From JBHHZM01 sp046758065 (GTDB lineage: Bacteria > Pseudomonadota > Alphaproteobacteria > JAAXGF01), in contig JBHHZM010000015.1 in the NCBI GenBank assembly GCA_046758065.1, positions 1 through 36,457 on the forward strand: DNA of 36,457 nucleotides, given 5' to 3'. Below the pieces are notes generated by a model, which was not told the DNA's origin, did no database searches, and saw nothing but the letters and a program-made list of their open reading frames with translations. Of this stretch, positions 6,179 to 14,191 are shown one piece after another (positions within the stretch are counted from its first letter, which is position 1; each line of letters starts with the position of its first letter). The translations under genes were made by a program, and so were the position numbers.

Positions 6179-8497
6179 ATGCTTTCGCCGACTCTCGAAC
6201 AAAGCCTGCACCGGGCGCTTGCGCTCGCCAATGAGCGCGATCACGAATACGCCACGCTCGAACACCTGCTTCTCGCCCTGACAGAGAACCAGGATGCGGT
6301 CGCGGTCCTGCGCGCCTGCGGCGTCGAGCTCGACGAGTTGCGCGAAACCCTCGAGGACTACCTCAACGTCGAGCTTCAGGGGCTGGTTGTCGACACCTTG
6401 GAAGACGCCAAGCCGACCGCCGGTTTCCAGCGCGTGCTGCAACGCGCGGCGATGCACGTGCAGTCGTCGGGACGCAGCGAGGTGACCGGCGCCAGCGTTC
6501 TGGTGGCGCTGTTCTCCGAGCGCGAATCGCACGCCGTCTACTTCCTGCACCAGCAGGATATGTCCCGGCTCGACGCGGTCAGCTATATCTCGCACGGCAT
6601 CTCGAAAGTGCCCGGTCAGGAGGAGAGCCCGCCGGTCCACGGAGTCGGCGAGGAGGAATCCGAGGCGGCGCCCGGCGACGACGCCGAGGCGCTCGCGGCA
6701 TACTGCGTCAATCTCAACAAGAAGGCGGTCGCAGGCAAGATCGACCCGCTCGTCGGACGCAGGAACGAGGTCGAACGGACCATTCAGGTGCTGTGCCGGA
6801 GGACCAAGAACAATCCGCTCTACGTGGGCGACGCCGGCGTCGGCAAGACGGCGATCGCCGAGGGACTCGCCCGCCGCATCGTCGAGGGCGAGGTGCCCGA
6901 GGTGCTGAAAAACGCGGTGATCTACGCGCTCGACATGGGTGCATTGCTTGCCGGGACGCGCTATCGCGGCGACTTCGAGGAGCGCATCAAGGCGGTCATC
7001 AGCGCACTCGAAGGGCATGACGGGGCGGTCCTGTTCATCGACGAGATCCATACGGTGATCGGTGCCGGCGCGACCAGCGGGGGGTCGCTCGATGCGTCGA
7101 ATCTCCTCAAGCCGGCGCTCGCCAGCGGCAACCTGCGCTGCATCGGCTCGACGACCTACAAGGAGTACCGCAACTACTTCGAGAAGGACCGGGCGCTGGT
7201 GCGGCGCTTCCAGAAAATCGACATTCACGAGCCCAGCGTCGAGGATACGGTCAAGATCCTCCAGGGTCTCAAGCCCTATTACGAGGATTACCACGCGGTG
7301 CGCTATACGGCGGACGCGCTGCGCGCCGCGGTCGAGCTGTCGGCGCGCTATATCAACGATCGCAAGCTGCCCGACAAGGCGATCGACGTCATCGACGAGG
7401 TCGGCGCGGCCGAAATGCTCAAGCCCGAGAACCGGCGCCGCAAGACCATCGGCGTCAAGGAGGTCGAGGGCATCGTCGCCAAGATGGCGCGCATTCCATC
7501 GAAGCGCGTTTCGCGCCGCGACAAGGCGTCGCTGCGCGAACTCGCCGCCGATCTCAAGCAGGTCGTATTCGGCCAGGAGCGCGCGATCGAGATGCTGGCG
7601 AGCGCCATCAAGCTGGCTCGCGCGGGCTTGCGCGAGCCCGAGAAGCCGATCGGCTGCTACCTCTTCTCGGGACCCACCGGCGTCGGCAAGACCGAGGTCG
7701 CGCGCCAGCTTGCCCGCGTCATGGGGGTCGAACTGGTGCGCTTCGACATGTCGGAATATATGGAGCGCCACACCGTCTCGCGCCTGATCGGCGCGCCGCC
7801 CGGCTATGTCGGCTTCGACCAGGGCGGGCTGCTGACCGACGCCGTCGACAAGCAGCCGCACGCGGTGCTGCTGCTCGACGAGATCGAAAAGGCGCACCCC
7901 GACCTGTTCAACATTCTTCTCCAGATCATGGATTACGGCCGGCTCACCGACCACAACGGCAAGAACATCGACTTCCGCAACGTCGTCCTCATCATGACCA
8001 CGAACGCGGGCGCCGCCGATATGGCAAGGCCGGCAATGGGCTTTGCGCGCAGCGAACGCGAGGGCGAGGACGACGAGGCGATCAAGCGCATGTTCACGCC
8101 CGAGTTCCGCAACCGGCTCGATGCGGTCATCGCCTTCGCCGGGCTTGCGCCCGAGATCGTCGAGCATGTGGTCGACAAGTTCGTGCGTGAACTCGAGGGT
8201 CAGCTTGCGGACCAGGGCGTGACCATCGGGCTCACGCCCGAGGCGCGGCGCTGGATCGCCCGGGGCGGCTACGACAAGCAGAACGGGGCCCGGCCGCTCG
8301 CCCGCTTCATCCAGGAACACGTCAAGAGGCCGCTCGCCGACGAGCTTCTGTTCGGCCGTCTCGCCAAGGGCGGGCGCGTCACGGTTCGCGTCGCCGCGGA
8401 CAAGCTCGACTTCGAATTCGCCGACGGCCCGCCGCCCAAGGTCAAACGTCGCCGACCCAAACGCCGCAAGCCCGACAGCCTCGAACCCGTCGAGTAG
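6179..8497 (+). CDS. clpA: ATP-dependent Clp protease ATP-binding subunit ClpA
   Basis: This 772-residue two-ring AAA+ unfoldase threads substrates into ClpP. Domains in order: N-domain (about 1-145), an acidic linker, AAA1 and AAA2. AAA1 has Walker A GDAGVGKT (217-224), pore loop RYRG (261-264) and Walker B LFIDE (285-289). AAA2 has Walker A GPTGVGKT (498-505), pore loop GYVGF (542-546) and Walker B VLLLDE (563-568). The ClpP-docking loop reads MGF (620-622), where ClpA proteins usually have IGL or IGF. The C-terminus ends in a basic tail (KVKRRRPKRRKP) unlike the E. coli protein. GGAG lies about nine bases before the ATG. It is translated with clpS; ClpP is not in the window. Confidence 0.98.
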   Translation: MLSPTLEQSLHRALALANERDHEYATLEHLLLALTENQDAVAVLRACGVELDELRETLEDYLNVELQGLVVDTLEDAKPTAGFQRVLQRAAMHVQSSGRSEVTGASVLVALFSERESHAVYFLHQQDMSRLDAVSYISHGISKVPGQEESPPVHGVGEEESEAAPGDDAEALAAYCVNLNKKAVAGKIDPLVGRRNEVERTIQVLCRRTKNNPLYVGDAGVGKTAIAEGLARRIVEGEVPEVLKNAVIYALDMGALLAGTRYRGDFEERIKAVISALEGHDGAVLFIDEIHTVIGAGATSGGSLDASNLLKPALASGNLRCIGSTTYKEYRNYFEKDRALVRRFQKIDIHEPSVEDTVKILQGLKPYYEDYHAVRYTADALRAAVELSARYINDRKLPDKAIDVIDEVGAAEMLKPENRRRKTIGVKEVEGIVAKMARIPSKRVSRRDKASLRELAADLKQVVFGQERAIEMLASAIKLARAGLREPEKPIGCYLFSGPTGVGKTEVARQLARVMGVELVRFDMSEYMERHTVSRLIGAPPGYVGFDQGGLLTDAVDKQPHAVLLLDEIEKAHPDLFNILLQIMDYGRLTDHNGKNIDFRNVVLIMTTNAGAADMARPAMGFARSEREGEDDEAIKRMFTPEFRNRLDAVIAFAGLAPEIVEHVVDKFVRELEGQLADQGVTIGLTPEARRWIARGGYDKQNGARPLARFIQEHVKRPLADELLFGRLAKGGRVTVRVAADKLDFEFADGPPPKVKRRRPKRRKPDSLEPVE

Positions 8498-8523
8498 CAC
8501 GCCCATCCGGGGCGGGGCCCGCT

Positions 8524-9132
8524 GTGCTCACAGTCCGCAACCTCGCCGTCGCCGGCATCGCCCCCTTCGATCTCGACATTGACTCCGGAGAATGCGTCGC
8601 GCTCACCGGGCCATCGGGTTCGGGCAAGACGCTGGTGCTCAGGGCGCTGGCTGATCTCGATCCCAACGAGGGCGAGGTTTCGCTCGACGGCGCGCCCCGG
8701 ATGGCCGTCGGCGCGCCCGACTGGCGCCGCCGGGTTGCTTATCTCTCCGCCGAGCCGGGCTGGTGGGAGGAGCGCGTCGCACCCCATTTCCCGGACGGCG
8801 AGGCGACGATGGCCTTGCTCGCATTTCTGGGGCTTCCGCCGGACCTGCTCGATCAATCCGTCGCCACGGTCTCGACCGGCGAGCGGCATCGGCTCGCCCT
8901 CGTCCGGATCCTGCTCCTCGAACCGCGCGTGCTGCTGCTCGACGAGCCGACTTCGGGACTCGACGACATCGCCGCCGGGCGTGTCGAAGCAATCCTCGCC
9001 GAACGCCTTTCCGGCGATGTCTCGATCCTGCTGGTCACCCACGACTTGCAGCTCGCCGAGCGCCTCGCGCACCGCCGGCTGAGGATTCGTGACGGCGCCC
9101 TCGGGCGTGACGCTGAATTTGACAGCTCATGA
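8524..9132 (+). CDS. fetA: ABC transporter ATP-binding protein, FetA/YbbL type
   Basis: The 202-residue ATPase has Walker A GPSGSGKT (near residue 33), a signature reading VSTGERHRLALVRIL rather than LSGGQ, Walker B VLLLDEPTSGLD and the switch histidine in LVTHD. It is short, as usual for the FetA/YbbL family. The partner FetB starts inside its stop codon (ATGA), so the two are translationally coupled. In E. coli FetAB exports iron and protects against peroxide (established); the same role here is inference. The start is GTG 8524, 27 bases after clpA, preceded by a G-rich segment. There is no terminator between, so read-through from clpA is possible. Confidence 0.85.
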   Translation: MLTVRNLAVAGIAPFDLDIDSGECVALTGPSGSGKTLVLRALADLDPNEGEVSLDGAPRMAVGAPDWRRRVAYLSAEPGWWEERVAPHFPDGEATMALLAFLGLPPDLLDQSVATVSTGERHRLALVRILLLEPRVLLLDEPTSGLDDIAAGRVEAILAERLSGDVSILLVTHDLQLAERLAHRRLRIRDGALGRDAEFDSS

Positions 9133-9944
9133 CCACGGTCCCCCTCGACGCGCTCGACCTCGCCTTCGCCGCGCTCCTCGTGGTGCTCAATGCGGCCCTG
9201 TCGTTCCGCCTCGGGCTGGCGCTCGAGCGGCCGCTGCTGGTCGCCGCTGTCCGCACCGCCGTCCAGCTCTTTCTCGTCGGCTTCGTCATCAAGGTGCTGT
9301 TCGCGCTCGCGTCGCCGCTGTGGACCGGCATTATGGCGTTGGTGATGGTGCTGGCCGCCGGCTACGAGGTGCGGGCGCGCCAGGCCCGCCGCTTTACCGG
9401 CGCCTGGGCATACGGGCTCGGTGCCCTGAGCGTCGCCGTCGGTGCCGGTTTGGTGACCCTGCTCGCGCTGATCGCCGTGGTCCAGCCCGAACCCTGGCAC
9501 CAGCCGCGCTACGCCATTCCGCTGCTCGGCATGATCCTGGGCAATGCCATGACGGGCGTCAGTCTCGCGCTCGATTCACTGGCGACGGCGGCCTCGCGCG
9601 AACGCGACGCGATCGAGGCCCGGCTTGCGCTCGGCGCCGATCGGAGCACCGCGCTCAGGCCGGTGGCCCAGCAGGCGCTGCGCACCGGGTTGATGCCCAT
9701 CATCAATGCCATGTCGGCCGCCGGCGTCATCGCGCTTCCCGGCATGATGACCGGTCAGATCCTCGCCGGCGCCGACCCGGTCGAGGCGGTGAAATACCAG
9801 ATCCTGATCATGTTCCTGATCGCCGGCGGCACCGGGATCGGCGTGTTCCTCGCCGTTTATGCCGGGACCCGCCGCCTCAGCGACGCCCGCCACCGCTTGC
9901 GGCTCGACCGGCTGCGGCCGAGCGCGACACGCAAGACAGGGTAG
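9129..9944 (+). CDS. fetB: ABC transporter permease, FetB/YbbM (UPF0014) family
   Basis: This 271-residue integral membrane protein has about seven hydrophobic segments. Family-typical stretches are LERPLLVAAVRTAVQLFLVG, YAIPLLGMILGNAMTGVSLA and MPIINAMSAAGVIALPGMMT. It continues with GQILAGADPVEAVKYQILIM, a hallmark of UPF0014. It would form the channel of the exporter energised by the upstream ATPase. The start codon overlaps the upstream stop by four bases. The gene is convergent with the acetyltransferase-like gene, with six bases between the two stop codons and no terminator visible. Confidence 0.92.
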   Translation: MTTVPLDALDLAFAALLVVLNAALSFRLGLALERPLLVAAVRTAVQLFLVGFVIKVLFALASPLWTGIMALVMVLAAGYEVRARQARRFTGAWAYGLGALSVAVGAGLVTLLALIAVVQPEPWHQPRYAIPLLGMILGNAMTGVSLALDSLATAASRERDAIEARLALGADRSTALRPVAQQALRTGLMPIINAMSAAGVIALPGMMTGQILAGADPVEAVKYQILIMFLIAGGTGIGVFLAVYAGTRRLSDARHRLRLDRLRPSATRKTG

Positions 9945-9950
9945 GCACGG

Positions 9951-11117
9951 TTACGGCTCGGTCTTGCGGAACGGCGCGTGTCCGCCGAGAAATTCGATTT
10001 CCTCGCCGGTTTCCTTGCGCTCGGCGGAGAGAAACCGCGCGATCGCGTCGCGCAGGCCCGGATGGCGAACCCAATGGGCACTGTAGGTAGGCGCCGGCAG
10101 GTAGCCGCGGGCGATCTTGTGGGGGCCCTGGGCGCCGGCCTCGACGCGCGCAACCCCGCGTTCGATAGCGAAATCGATGGCGCGGTAATAGCACAGCTCG
10201 AAGTGCAGGAAGGGATGGTACTCGGTCGCGCCCCAGTTCCGGCCGTAAAGCGCGTTGCCGCCCAGCATGTTGAAGGCGGCCGCGACGTAGCGGTCGTCGT
10301 GCTTCGCCATCATCAGCACTATGTGCTCGGCCATGGTCGCTCCGAGCTGCTCGAAGAACGCGCGGGTCAGATAGGGATAACCCCATTTGCGTTCGCTGGT
10401 TGCGATATAACAGGTGAAAAACGCATCCCAATGCTTTGATTTTATGTCGTCTCCCGACAACACTTCTATGGTGAGCCCGGTGGAGAGTGCGGCGCGGCGC
10501 TCGCGCCGGAGCGCCTTGCGTTTGCGCGCGACAAGGCGGGCGAGAAAATCGTCGAAGCGGGCATAGCCCTCGTTGCGCCAGTGGAACTGGCAGCCGGTGC
10601 GCTTGAGGAAGCCCGCTTCACCCATGAGGCGCCACTCGGCCTCGGTGGGGAAGGTGACGTGCAGCGACGAGACGCCGGTGCGCCGGGTAAGTTCGACCGC
10701 TCCCGCGATCAGGGCGCGGCGCGCCATCGTCGCATCGCGACCGGGCCGCGCCATCAGCCGGGCGCCCGTGACCGGGGTGAAGGGCACCGCCATCTGGAGC
10801 TTGGGATAGTAACGCCCGCCGACGCGTTCGAAGGCGTCGGCCCAGCCGTGGTCGAAGACGTACTCGCCGAAGGAATGCGACTTGAGATAAAGCGGCGCGA
10901 CCCCGGCGATACGGCCGGTCGGATCCTCGACCACCAGGTGATGCGGCGCCCAACCGGTTTCGGCCGTGGCTGAGCCCGATTCTTCGAGCGCCAGGAGGAA
11001 CGCGTGCCGGGTGAACGGGTTGTCGCCACCTGCGCAGGCGTCCCACTCGGCCGCGGGTACGTCACGGATGGCGTGGCGCACGCCGGCGAGAAAGGGAGAC
11101 TGCTCGCTGTCACCCAT
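9951..11117 (-). CDS. GNAT/FemAB-like protein, COG3146 (DUF482) family
   Basis: This 388-residue soluble protein matches the COG3146 family of two-lobed acyltransferase-like proteins often annotated as peptidogalycan biosynthesis/recognition. Typical segments include NPFTRHAFLLALEESGSA, GWAPHHLVVED, YVFDHGWADAFER and YYPKLQMAVPFTPVTGARLM. The C-terminal lobe has ALYGRNWGATEYHPFLHFEL and the near-invariant GAQGPHKIARGYLP. The biochemical function is not established; an aminoacyl or acetyl transfer reaction is inferred from the fold. ATG 11117 has GGGAG seven bases upstream. It is the last gene of a minus-strand run with the RidA-family gene. Confidence 0.9.
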   Translation of the reverse strand: MGDSEQSPFLAGVRHAIRDVPAAEWDACAGGDNPFTRHAFLLALEESGSATAETGWAPHHLVVEDPTGRIAGVAPLYLKSHSFGEYVFDHGWADAFERVGGRYYPKLQMAVPFTPVTGARLMARPGRDATMARRALIAGAVELTRRTGVSSLHVTFPTEAEWRLMGEAGFLKRTGCQFHWRNEGYARFDDFLARLVARKRKALRRERRAALSTGLTIEVLSGDDIKSKHWDAFFTCYIATSERKWGYPYLTRAFFEQLGATMAEHIVLMMAKHDDRYVAAAFNMLGGNALYGRNWGATEYHPFLHFELCYYRAIDFAIERGVARVEAGAQGPHKIARGYLPAPTYSAHWVRHPGLRDAIARFLSAERKETGEEIEFLGGHAPFRKTEP

Positions 11118-11206
11118 GCATGGACTCCCGCGGCGGAGACGTCATCGGGGGCGCCGGCGCCGGCGTAGCGAGGCGCAGGCCCCGCCGCCGTTCACGGTGG
11201 GGTAGC

Positions 11207-11674
11207 TCAGGCGATCTCGAAGACCGCGTCGACCTCGACCGCAATGCCGAGCGGAAGCGTCGGCGCGCCGACGGCGAAGCGCGCGTGCCGCCCCTTGTCG
11301 GCGAACACCTCGACCATCAGATCGGAAGCGCCGTTCACCACCTTGGGTTGATCGGTAAAGTCGGGCGTCGAATTGACGAACCCGCCGAGCTTGACGCAGC
11401 GCGTCACGCGGTCGAGATCGCCGCCGCAGGCCGCCTTGAGCTGGGCAATGATGTTGAGGGCGCAGAGGCGGGCCGCCTGGTAGCCGTCGTCGACCGTGAG
11501 GTCCGCGCCGAGCCGTCCGATATACTTGAACTCGCCGTTCCATACCGTCACCTGGCCGGAGACGAACACCTGGTTGCCAGTGATCGTGTAGGGTACGTAA
11601 TTGGCGGCCGGGGCCGCCGCATTGGGAAGCTCGATGCCGAGTTCGGCGAGTCGCGCGTCGATGGTGCCGGCCAT
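11207..11674 (-). CDS. RidA/YjgF/TdcF family protein (enamine/imine deaminase-like)
   Basis: The 155-residue product shows the RidA fold from end to end, including NQVFVSGQVTVWNG, ALNIIAQLKAACGGDLDRV, CVKLGGFVNSTPDF and ARFAVGAPTLPLGIAVEVDA. The arginine in the last motif corresponds to the one that binds the carboxylate of imine intermediates in active RidA proteins. Its ~150 residues, against about 128 for canonical RidA, place it in the longer RidA subgroup with an MAGTIDARLAELGIELP-type N-terminus. The likely role is clearing reactive enamines or imines in the cytosol. GGAGG lies about ten bases before the ATG, and a promoter candidate lies just upstream. Confidence 0.93.
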   Translation of the reverse strand: MAGTIDARLAELGIELPNAAAPAANYVPYTITGNQVFVSGQVTVWNGEFKYIGRLGADLTVDDGYQAARLCALNIIAQLKAACGGDLDRVTRCVKLGGFVNSTPDFTDQPKVVNGASDLMVEVFADKGRHARFAVGAPTLPLGIAVEVDAVFEIA

Positions 11675-11718
11675 GTTCGGTGTTTCCTCCCGTCCGGTTC
11701 ATGCGACCTGGAAGGCCG

Positions 11719-11747
11719 GTACTAAAGCCTTCCCGGGCCCCTGTCAA
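11719..11747 (-). promoter_or_regulatory. Candidate promoter for the RidA-family gene
   Basis: Read on the minus strand, a perfect TTGACA (11747-11742) is followed after 17 bases by TAGTAC (11724-11719). TTTAGT and TTAGTA overlap as alternatives with 15- and 16-base spacers. Transcription would start near 11712, about 38 bases before the ATG. Confidence 0.42.
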
Positions 11748-11774
11748 ACGCGCGGACGGGTCCGGAACCAATCC

Positions 11775-12251
11775 CTAGTTTTCCTCGATGATCGACCAGA
11801 TTTTCGCATGGTCGGTCGCGCGTGCGGGCTCGATGACGCGAAAGCGTTCGACGATGCCGTCGTCGCCGAGTTCGCGTTCGACGGCGATGAGCGTATGAAG
11901 CCCGTGCTCGCAGAGACCGGCGGCGAAAGCGGCCTCCTCGCGCGCCGCCGGCAGCGCCGCGGCGAGATCCGGGGCGCCGTAGTCGGCGATGAAATGGAGC
12001 GCGAGACGCTGCGTCACCTCGTGATACGCCGTCTCGTCGATCTCGGCGATCTCGACCAGCGTGCTGCGGCCGAAGCTGCTTGTACCGAGAAAACCGTGGA
12101 CGAAGGCTTGGCGCAGCTTGCCGGTCAACCCTGCGGGGTCGAGATCGGCAAAGGCAAAGGCCCCCGGCACCGCCCATTCACCGGGCTCAGCGGCGCGCTC
12201 GAAGACCCGGACGTCGGTCTCGTCGAGGCGGATGGTTCGCGGAAACCGCAT
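11775..12251 (-). CDS. Conserved hypothetical protein (DUF6505-like)
   Basis: The 158-residue protein has no signal peptide or membrane helix. It reads as a compact alpha/beta domain: MRFPRTIRLDETDVRVFERA, then EPGEWAVPGAFAFADLDPA and LTGKLRQAFVHGFLGTSSFG, with HFIADYGAPDLAAALPAA later. I recall this pattern in small alphaproteobacterial proteins annotated DUF6505, but cannot confirm that here and the function is unknown. It lies between the ridA-type promoter and the diguanylate cyclase on the same strand, with 45 bases to the latter, so it may be co-transcribed with it. No ligand-binding or catalytic motif is evident. Confidence 0.72.
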   Translation of the reverse strand: MRFPRTIRLDETDVRVFERAAEPGEWAVPGAFAFADLDPAGLTGKLRQAFVHGFLGTSSFGRSTLVEIAEIDETAYHEVTQRLALHFIADYGAPDLAAALPAAREEAAFAAGLCEHGLHTLIAVERELGDDGIVERFRVIEPARATDHAKIWSIIEEN

Positions 12252-12296
12252 GGCGCCGCAGTATAGCCGGCCGGCGCCGCACCGGTCACTTCCGGT

Positions 12297-13022
12297 TTAC
12301 GGGGCGGCGCTCGCTATCCAGCGGCGGCGCCAAGGATGAAGCACTTGCGGCTTGGCGCGCTTTTTTCGGTACATCGCCCTATCCGCCTGCGCGAGCAGCC
12401 GTTCGGCGTCGTCCCCGGATCCGAACGGCTTGATGCCAAAGCTCGCGCAGATCGGAATCTCGAACTCGCCGTACGGTACGACCGCGGCATTGAGCTGCCG
12501 CTCAAGCGCGGTGGCGCGTCGGCGACCGCATTGCGCCGCCGTATGGACCAGTAGCGCTGCGAACTCGTCGCCGCCGATGCGGGCGACGACGTCCGTCGCG
12601 CGAACGCTCTTGCTGAGCAGCTCGGCAACCTCGCGCAGTACCGCGTCCCCCGCGGTGTGTCCGAGGCCGTCGTTGATCACCTTGAAGTGGTCGAGGTCGA
12701 TGAAGGCGAGGACCCCGGTGCTGTCGAGACGGTCGGCGAGGGCGAGCACGCGCCGGAACTCCTCGTTGAAGCCGCGACGGTTGTAGAGGCCGGTGAGTTC
12801 GTCGGTGAACGAAAGCGCCTCGAGCCGGTTGATACGGTCCTTTTGGGCGGCGATACGCTGTTCTGCCTCGGCGGCAAAAAGCAGTGCGCGCTCGATGATC
12901 GCGCGGGAATCGGCCTCGGCCGTCGCCGGCAGGCAAACGGCCAGCAAGCGCTCGGCGATGAGGCCGACGTTCTCGATCAACTCTGCGTTCTCTTGCAGGG
13001 CGAGGTTCTGTCGAATCGACAT
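12297..13022 (-). CDS. Diguanylate cyclase (GGDEF domain)
   Basis: This predicted enzyme of 241 residues makes c-di-GMP from two GTP. The GGDEF domain starts with SFTDELTGLYNRRGFNEEF (about 71-89), the metal-binding region is FIDLDHFKVINDGLGH, and the active-site motif is GGDEF at 150-154. An RxxD inhibitory I-site (RATD, 141-144) sits five residues before it, so product feedback is expected. The first ~70 residues are helical and probably a dimerising or sensing coiled coil rather than a named domain; no membrane segment is seen, so it is cytosolic. ATG 13022 is preferred to the TTG at 13043 because GGAG lies nine bases before it. Its tail ends in an unusual basic stretch. Confidence 0.94.
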   Translation of the reverse strand: MSIRQNLALQENAELIENVGLIAERLLAVCLPATAEADSRAIIERALLFAAEAEQRIAAQKDRINRLEALSFTDELTGLYNRRGFNEEFRRVLALADRLDSTGVLAFIDLDHFKVINDGLGHTAGDAVLREVAELLSKSVRATDVVARIGGDEFAALLVHTAAQCGRRRATALERQLNAAVVPYGEFEIPICASFGIKPFGSGDDAERLLAQADRAMYRKKRAKPQVLHPWRRRWIASAAP

Positions 13023-13393
13023 TCCTTTTTTCTCCGTTGGCAAAGTCCCACCGACGATAAGCCAGCGGCTGCCATCGATCTTCGTAGCAAGCGCCGTGCC
13101 AACTTCTAAGGCATTGATTTCGTTTGGAGGCTATGGCTTCGCGCCGACGAACAGAGAGGCAAAAACTGCCGCGAGGCAGGATTTACCAGCCGCTTTTCTC
13201 CCCTCTCTTCAAACGGCGCACGCGGCATCGCGGTTGCGGCAACGGATCGCGAGAAAACCGTGCGCGGCCGCGCCGACCGTGGCCGGCGGCGGCGGTCGTG
13301 TTTTCTTGGGTTGACGGGAACGTTGCGGGGCTCCCATCCTTGGGCGAGGTTCCGGCTGTTGCCGAGACCGATGAAGGGAGTTTTCCTTTCGTC
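13023..13393. other. Divergent intergenic region between the cyclase and eipB
   Basis: These 371 bases separate two divergent genes and should hold both promoters. The eipB frame stays open through most of it, but the encoded residues are arginine-rich and not protein-like, and there is no well-spaced ribosome-binding site for an earlier start. A TTGACG at about 13311-13316 could be a -35 for eipB, with no clear -10. No hairpin or RNA gene is evident. Confidence 0.4.
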
Positions 13394-14182
13394 ATGCCTA
13401 CCGCCGCTCGGAATGCCGCGTTTCGCATCGTTCTGGCAGCCATCGCCTGTGTCAGCGCCGCGGGAAATACCCGCGCCGGTCTGGTTTCACACCGCGCGAT
13501 CTACGAGATGACCGGGTCCGGCGGCAACGTCGTCGATCTCGATGGCCGGATGGCGCTCGAGATCGCCGACGTTTGTGACGGCTGGATTCTCTACCAACGC
13601 ACCACCCTGCGCATTGTCAACACCGACGGCAGCGAGGTCCGCTCGCTGACGAGCTTCGCGAGTTGGGAGTCGAAGGACGGCGATTTGTTCCGCTTCGAGC
13701 AGCAGAGTCAACAAAATGGCCTGACCACCGAGAAAATCAGCGGTCGCGCCGAAATCGAGCCGGGAAAGTGGGGCGTTGCCTACCTGACGCTGCCGAAAGT
13801 GATGCAGATCGCCCTTCCTCCCGGGACGCTTTTCCCGACGCGGCATACCGAGGAACTGATCGCCAGCGCCAGGGCGGGCGAAACCCATTTCCTGCGTGTC
13901 GTTTTCGACGGATCGGCCCTCGAAAATCCGAACCGGGTGAGCGCCTTCATCGGTGCGCCCGAGAAGGTGCCGGAAAGCGGTGCGGGAGCGGAGGCGGCGA
14001 CGGCCTGGCCGGTGCGCCTCGCGTTTTTCCTTCTCGAAGGTCAGGCGCCCGAGCCCAACGTCGAGATCGGGCTGCTGCTCGAGGACAACGGGATAGCGCA
14101 CCGCGTCGACCTCGATTACGGCAACTTTCGGGTGCGTGGCGAGCTTGCCAAGCTCGTTCTGCTGCCGCCGCGCGACTGCTAG
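13394..14182 (+). CDS. eipB: EipB-family (DUF1849) periplasmic envelope integrity protein
   Basis: This 262-residue exported protein has a signal peptide (MPTAARNAAFRIVLAAIACV onward, likely cleaved after TRA). It carries a DUF1849 beta-spiral domain: SHRAIYEMTGSGGNVVDLDG, CDGWILYQRTTLRIVNTDGS, then LTLPKVMQIALPPGTLFPTR and FFLLEGQAPEPNVEIGLLLE. Brucella EipB needs a disulfide between an N-terminal and a C-terminal cysteine; here C61 (in DVCDGW) and C262, the last residue, are placed to do the same. Family work links EipB to cell-envelope integrity in alphaproteobacteria. ATG 13394 follows AGGGAG. The stop codon lies in CTAGAGCGAGAT, the same 12 bases that begin the repeat element further along. 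Confidence 0.88.
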   Translation: MPTAARNAAFRIVLAAIACVSAAGNTRAGLVSHRAIYEMTGSGGNVVDLDGRMALEIADVCDGWILYQRTTLRIVNTDGSEVRSLTSFASWESKDGDLFRFEQQSQQNGLTTEKISGRAEIEPGKWGVAYLTLPKVMQIALPPGTLFPTRHTEELIASARAGETHFLRVVFDGSALENPNRVSAFIGAPEKVPESGAGAEAATAWPVRLAFFLLEGQAPEPNVEIGLLLEDNGIAHRVDLDYGNFRVRGELAKLVLLPPRDC

Positions 14183-14190
14183 AGCGAGAT
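14179..14190 (+). repeat. 12-bp match to the end of the dispersed repeat element
   Basis: CTAGAGCGAGAT here is identical to the first 12 bases of the element at 31982-32257. It contains the eipB stop codon and is followed directly by the fructokinase gene end. It may be a remnant or an unfilled target site; the match is short. Confidence 0.35.
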
Positions 14191-14191
14191 T

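Noticed and set aside
6023..8506. Long minus-strand open frame opposite clpA
   Set aside because: Mirror frame caused by high third-position GC in clpA; no motif and an Arg/Asp-rich composition.
13124..13393. N-terminal extension of eipB by 90 residues
   Set aside because: The extension is arginine-rich without a proper start, while the internal ATG gives a normal signal peptide.
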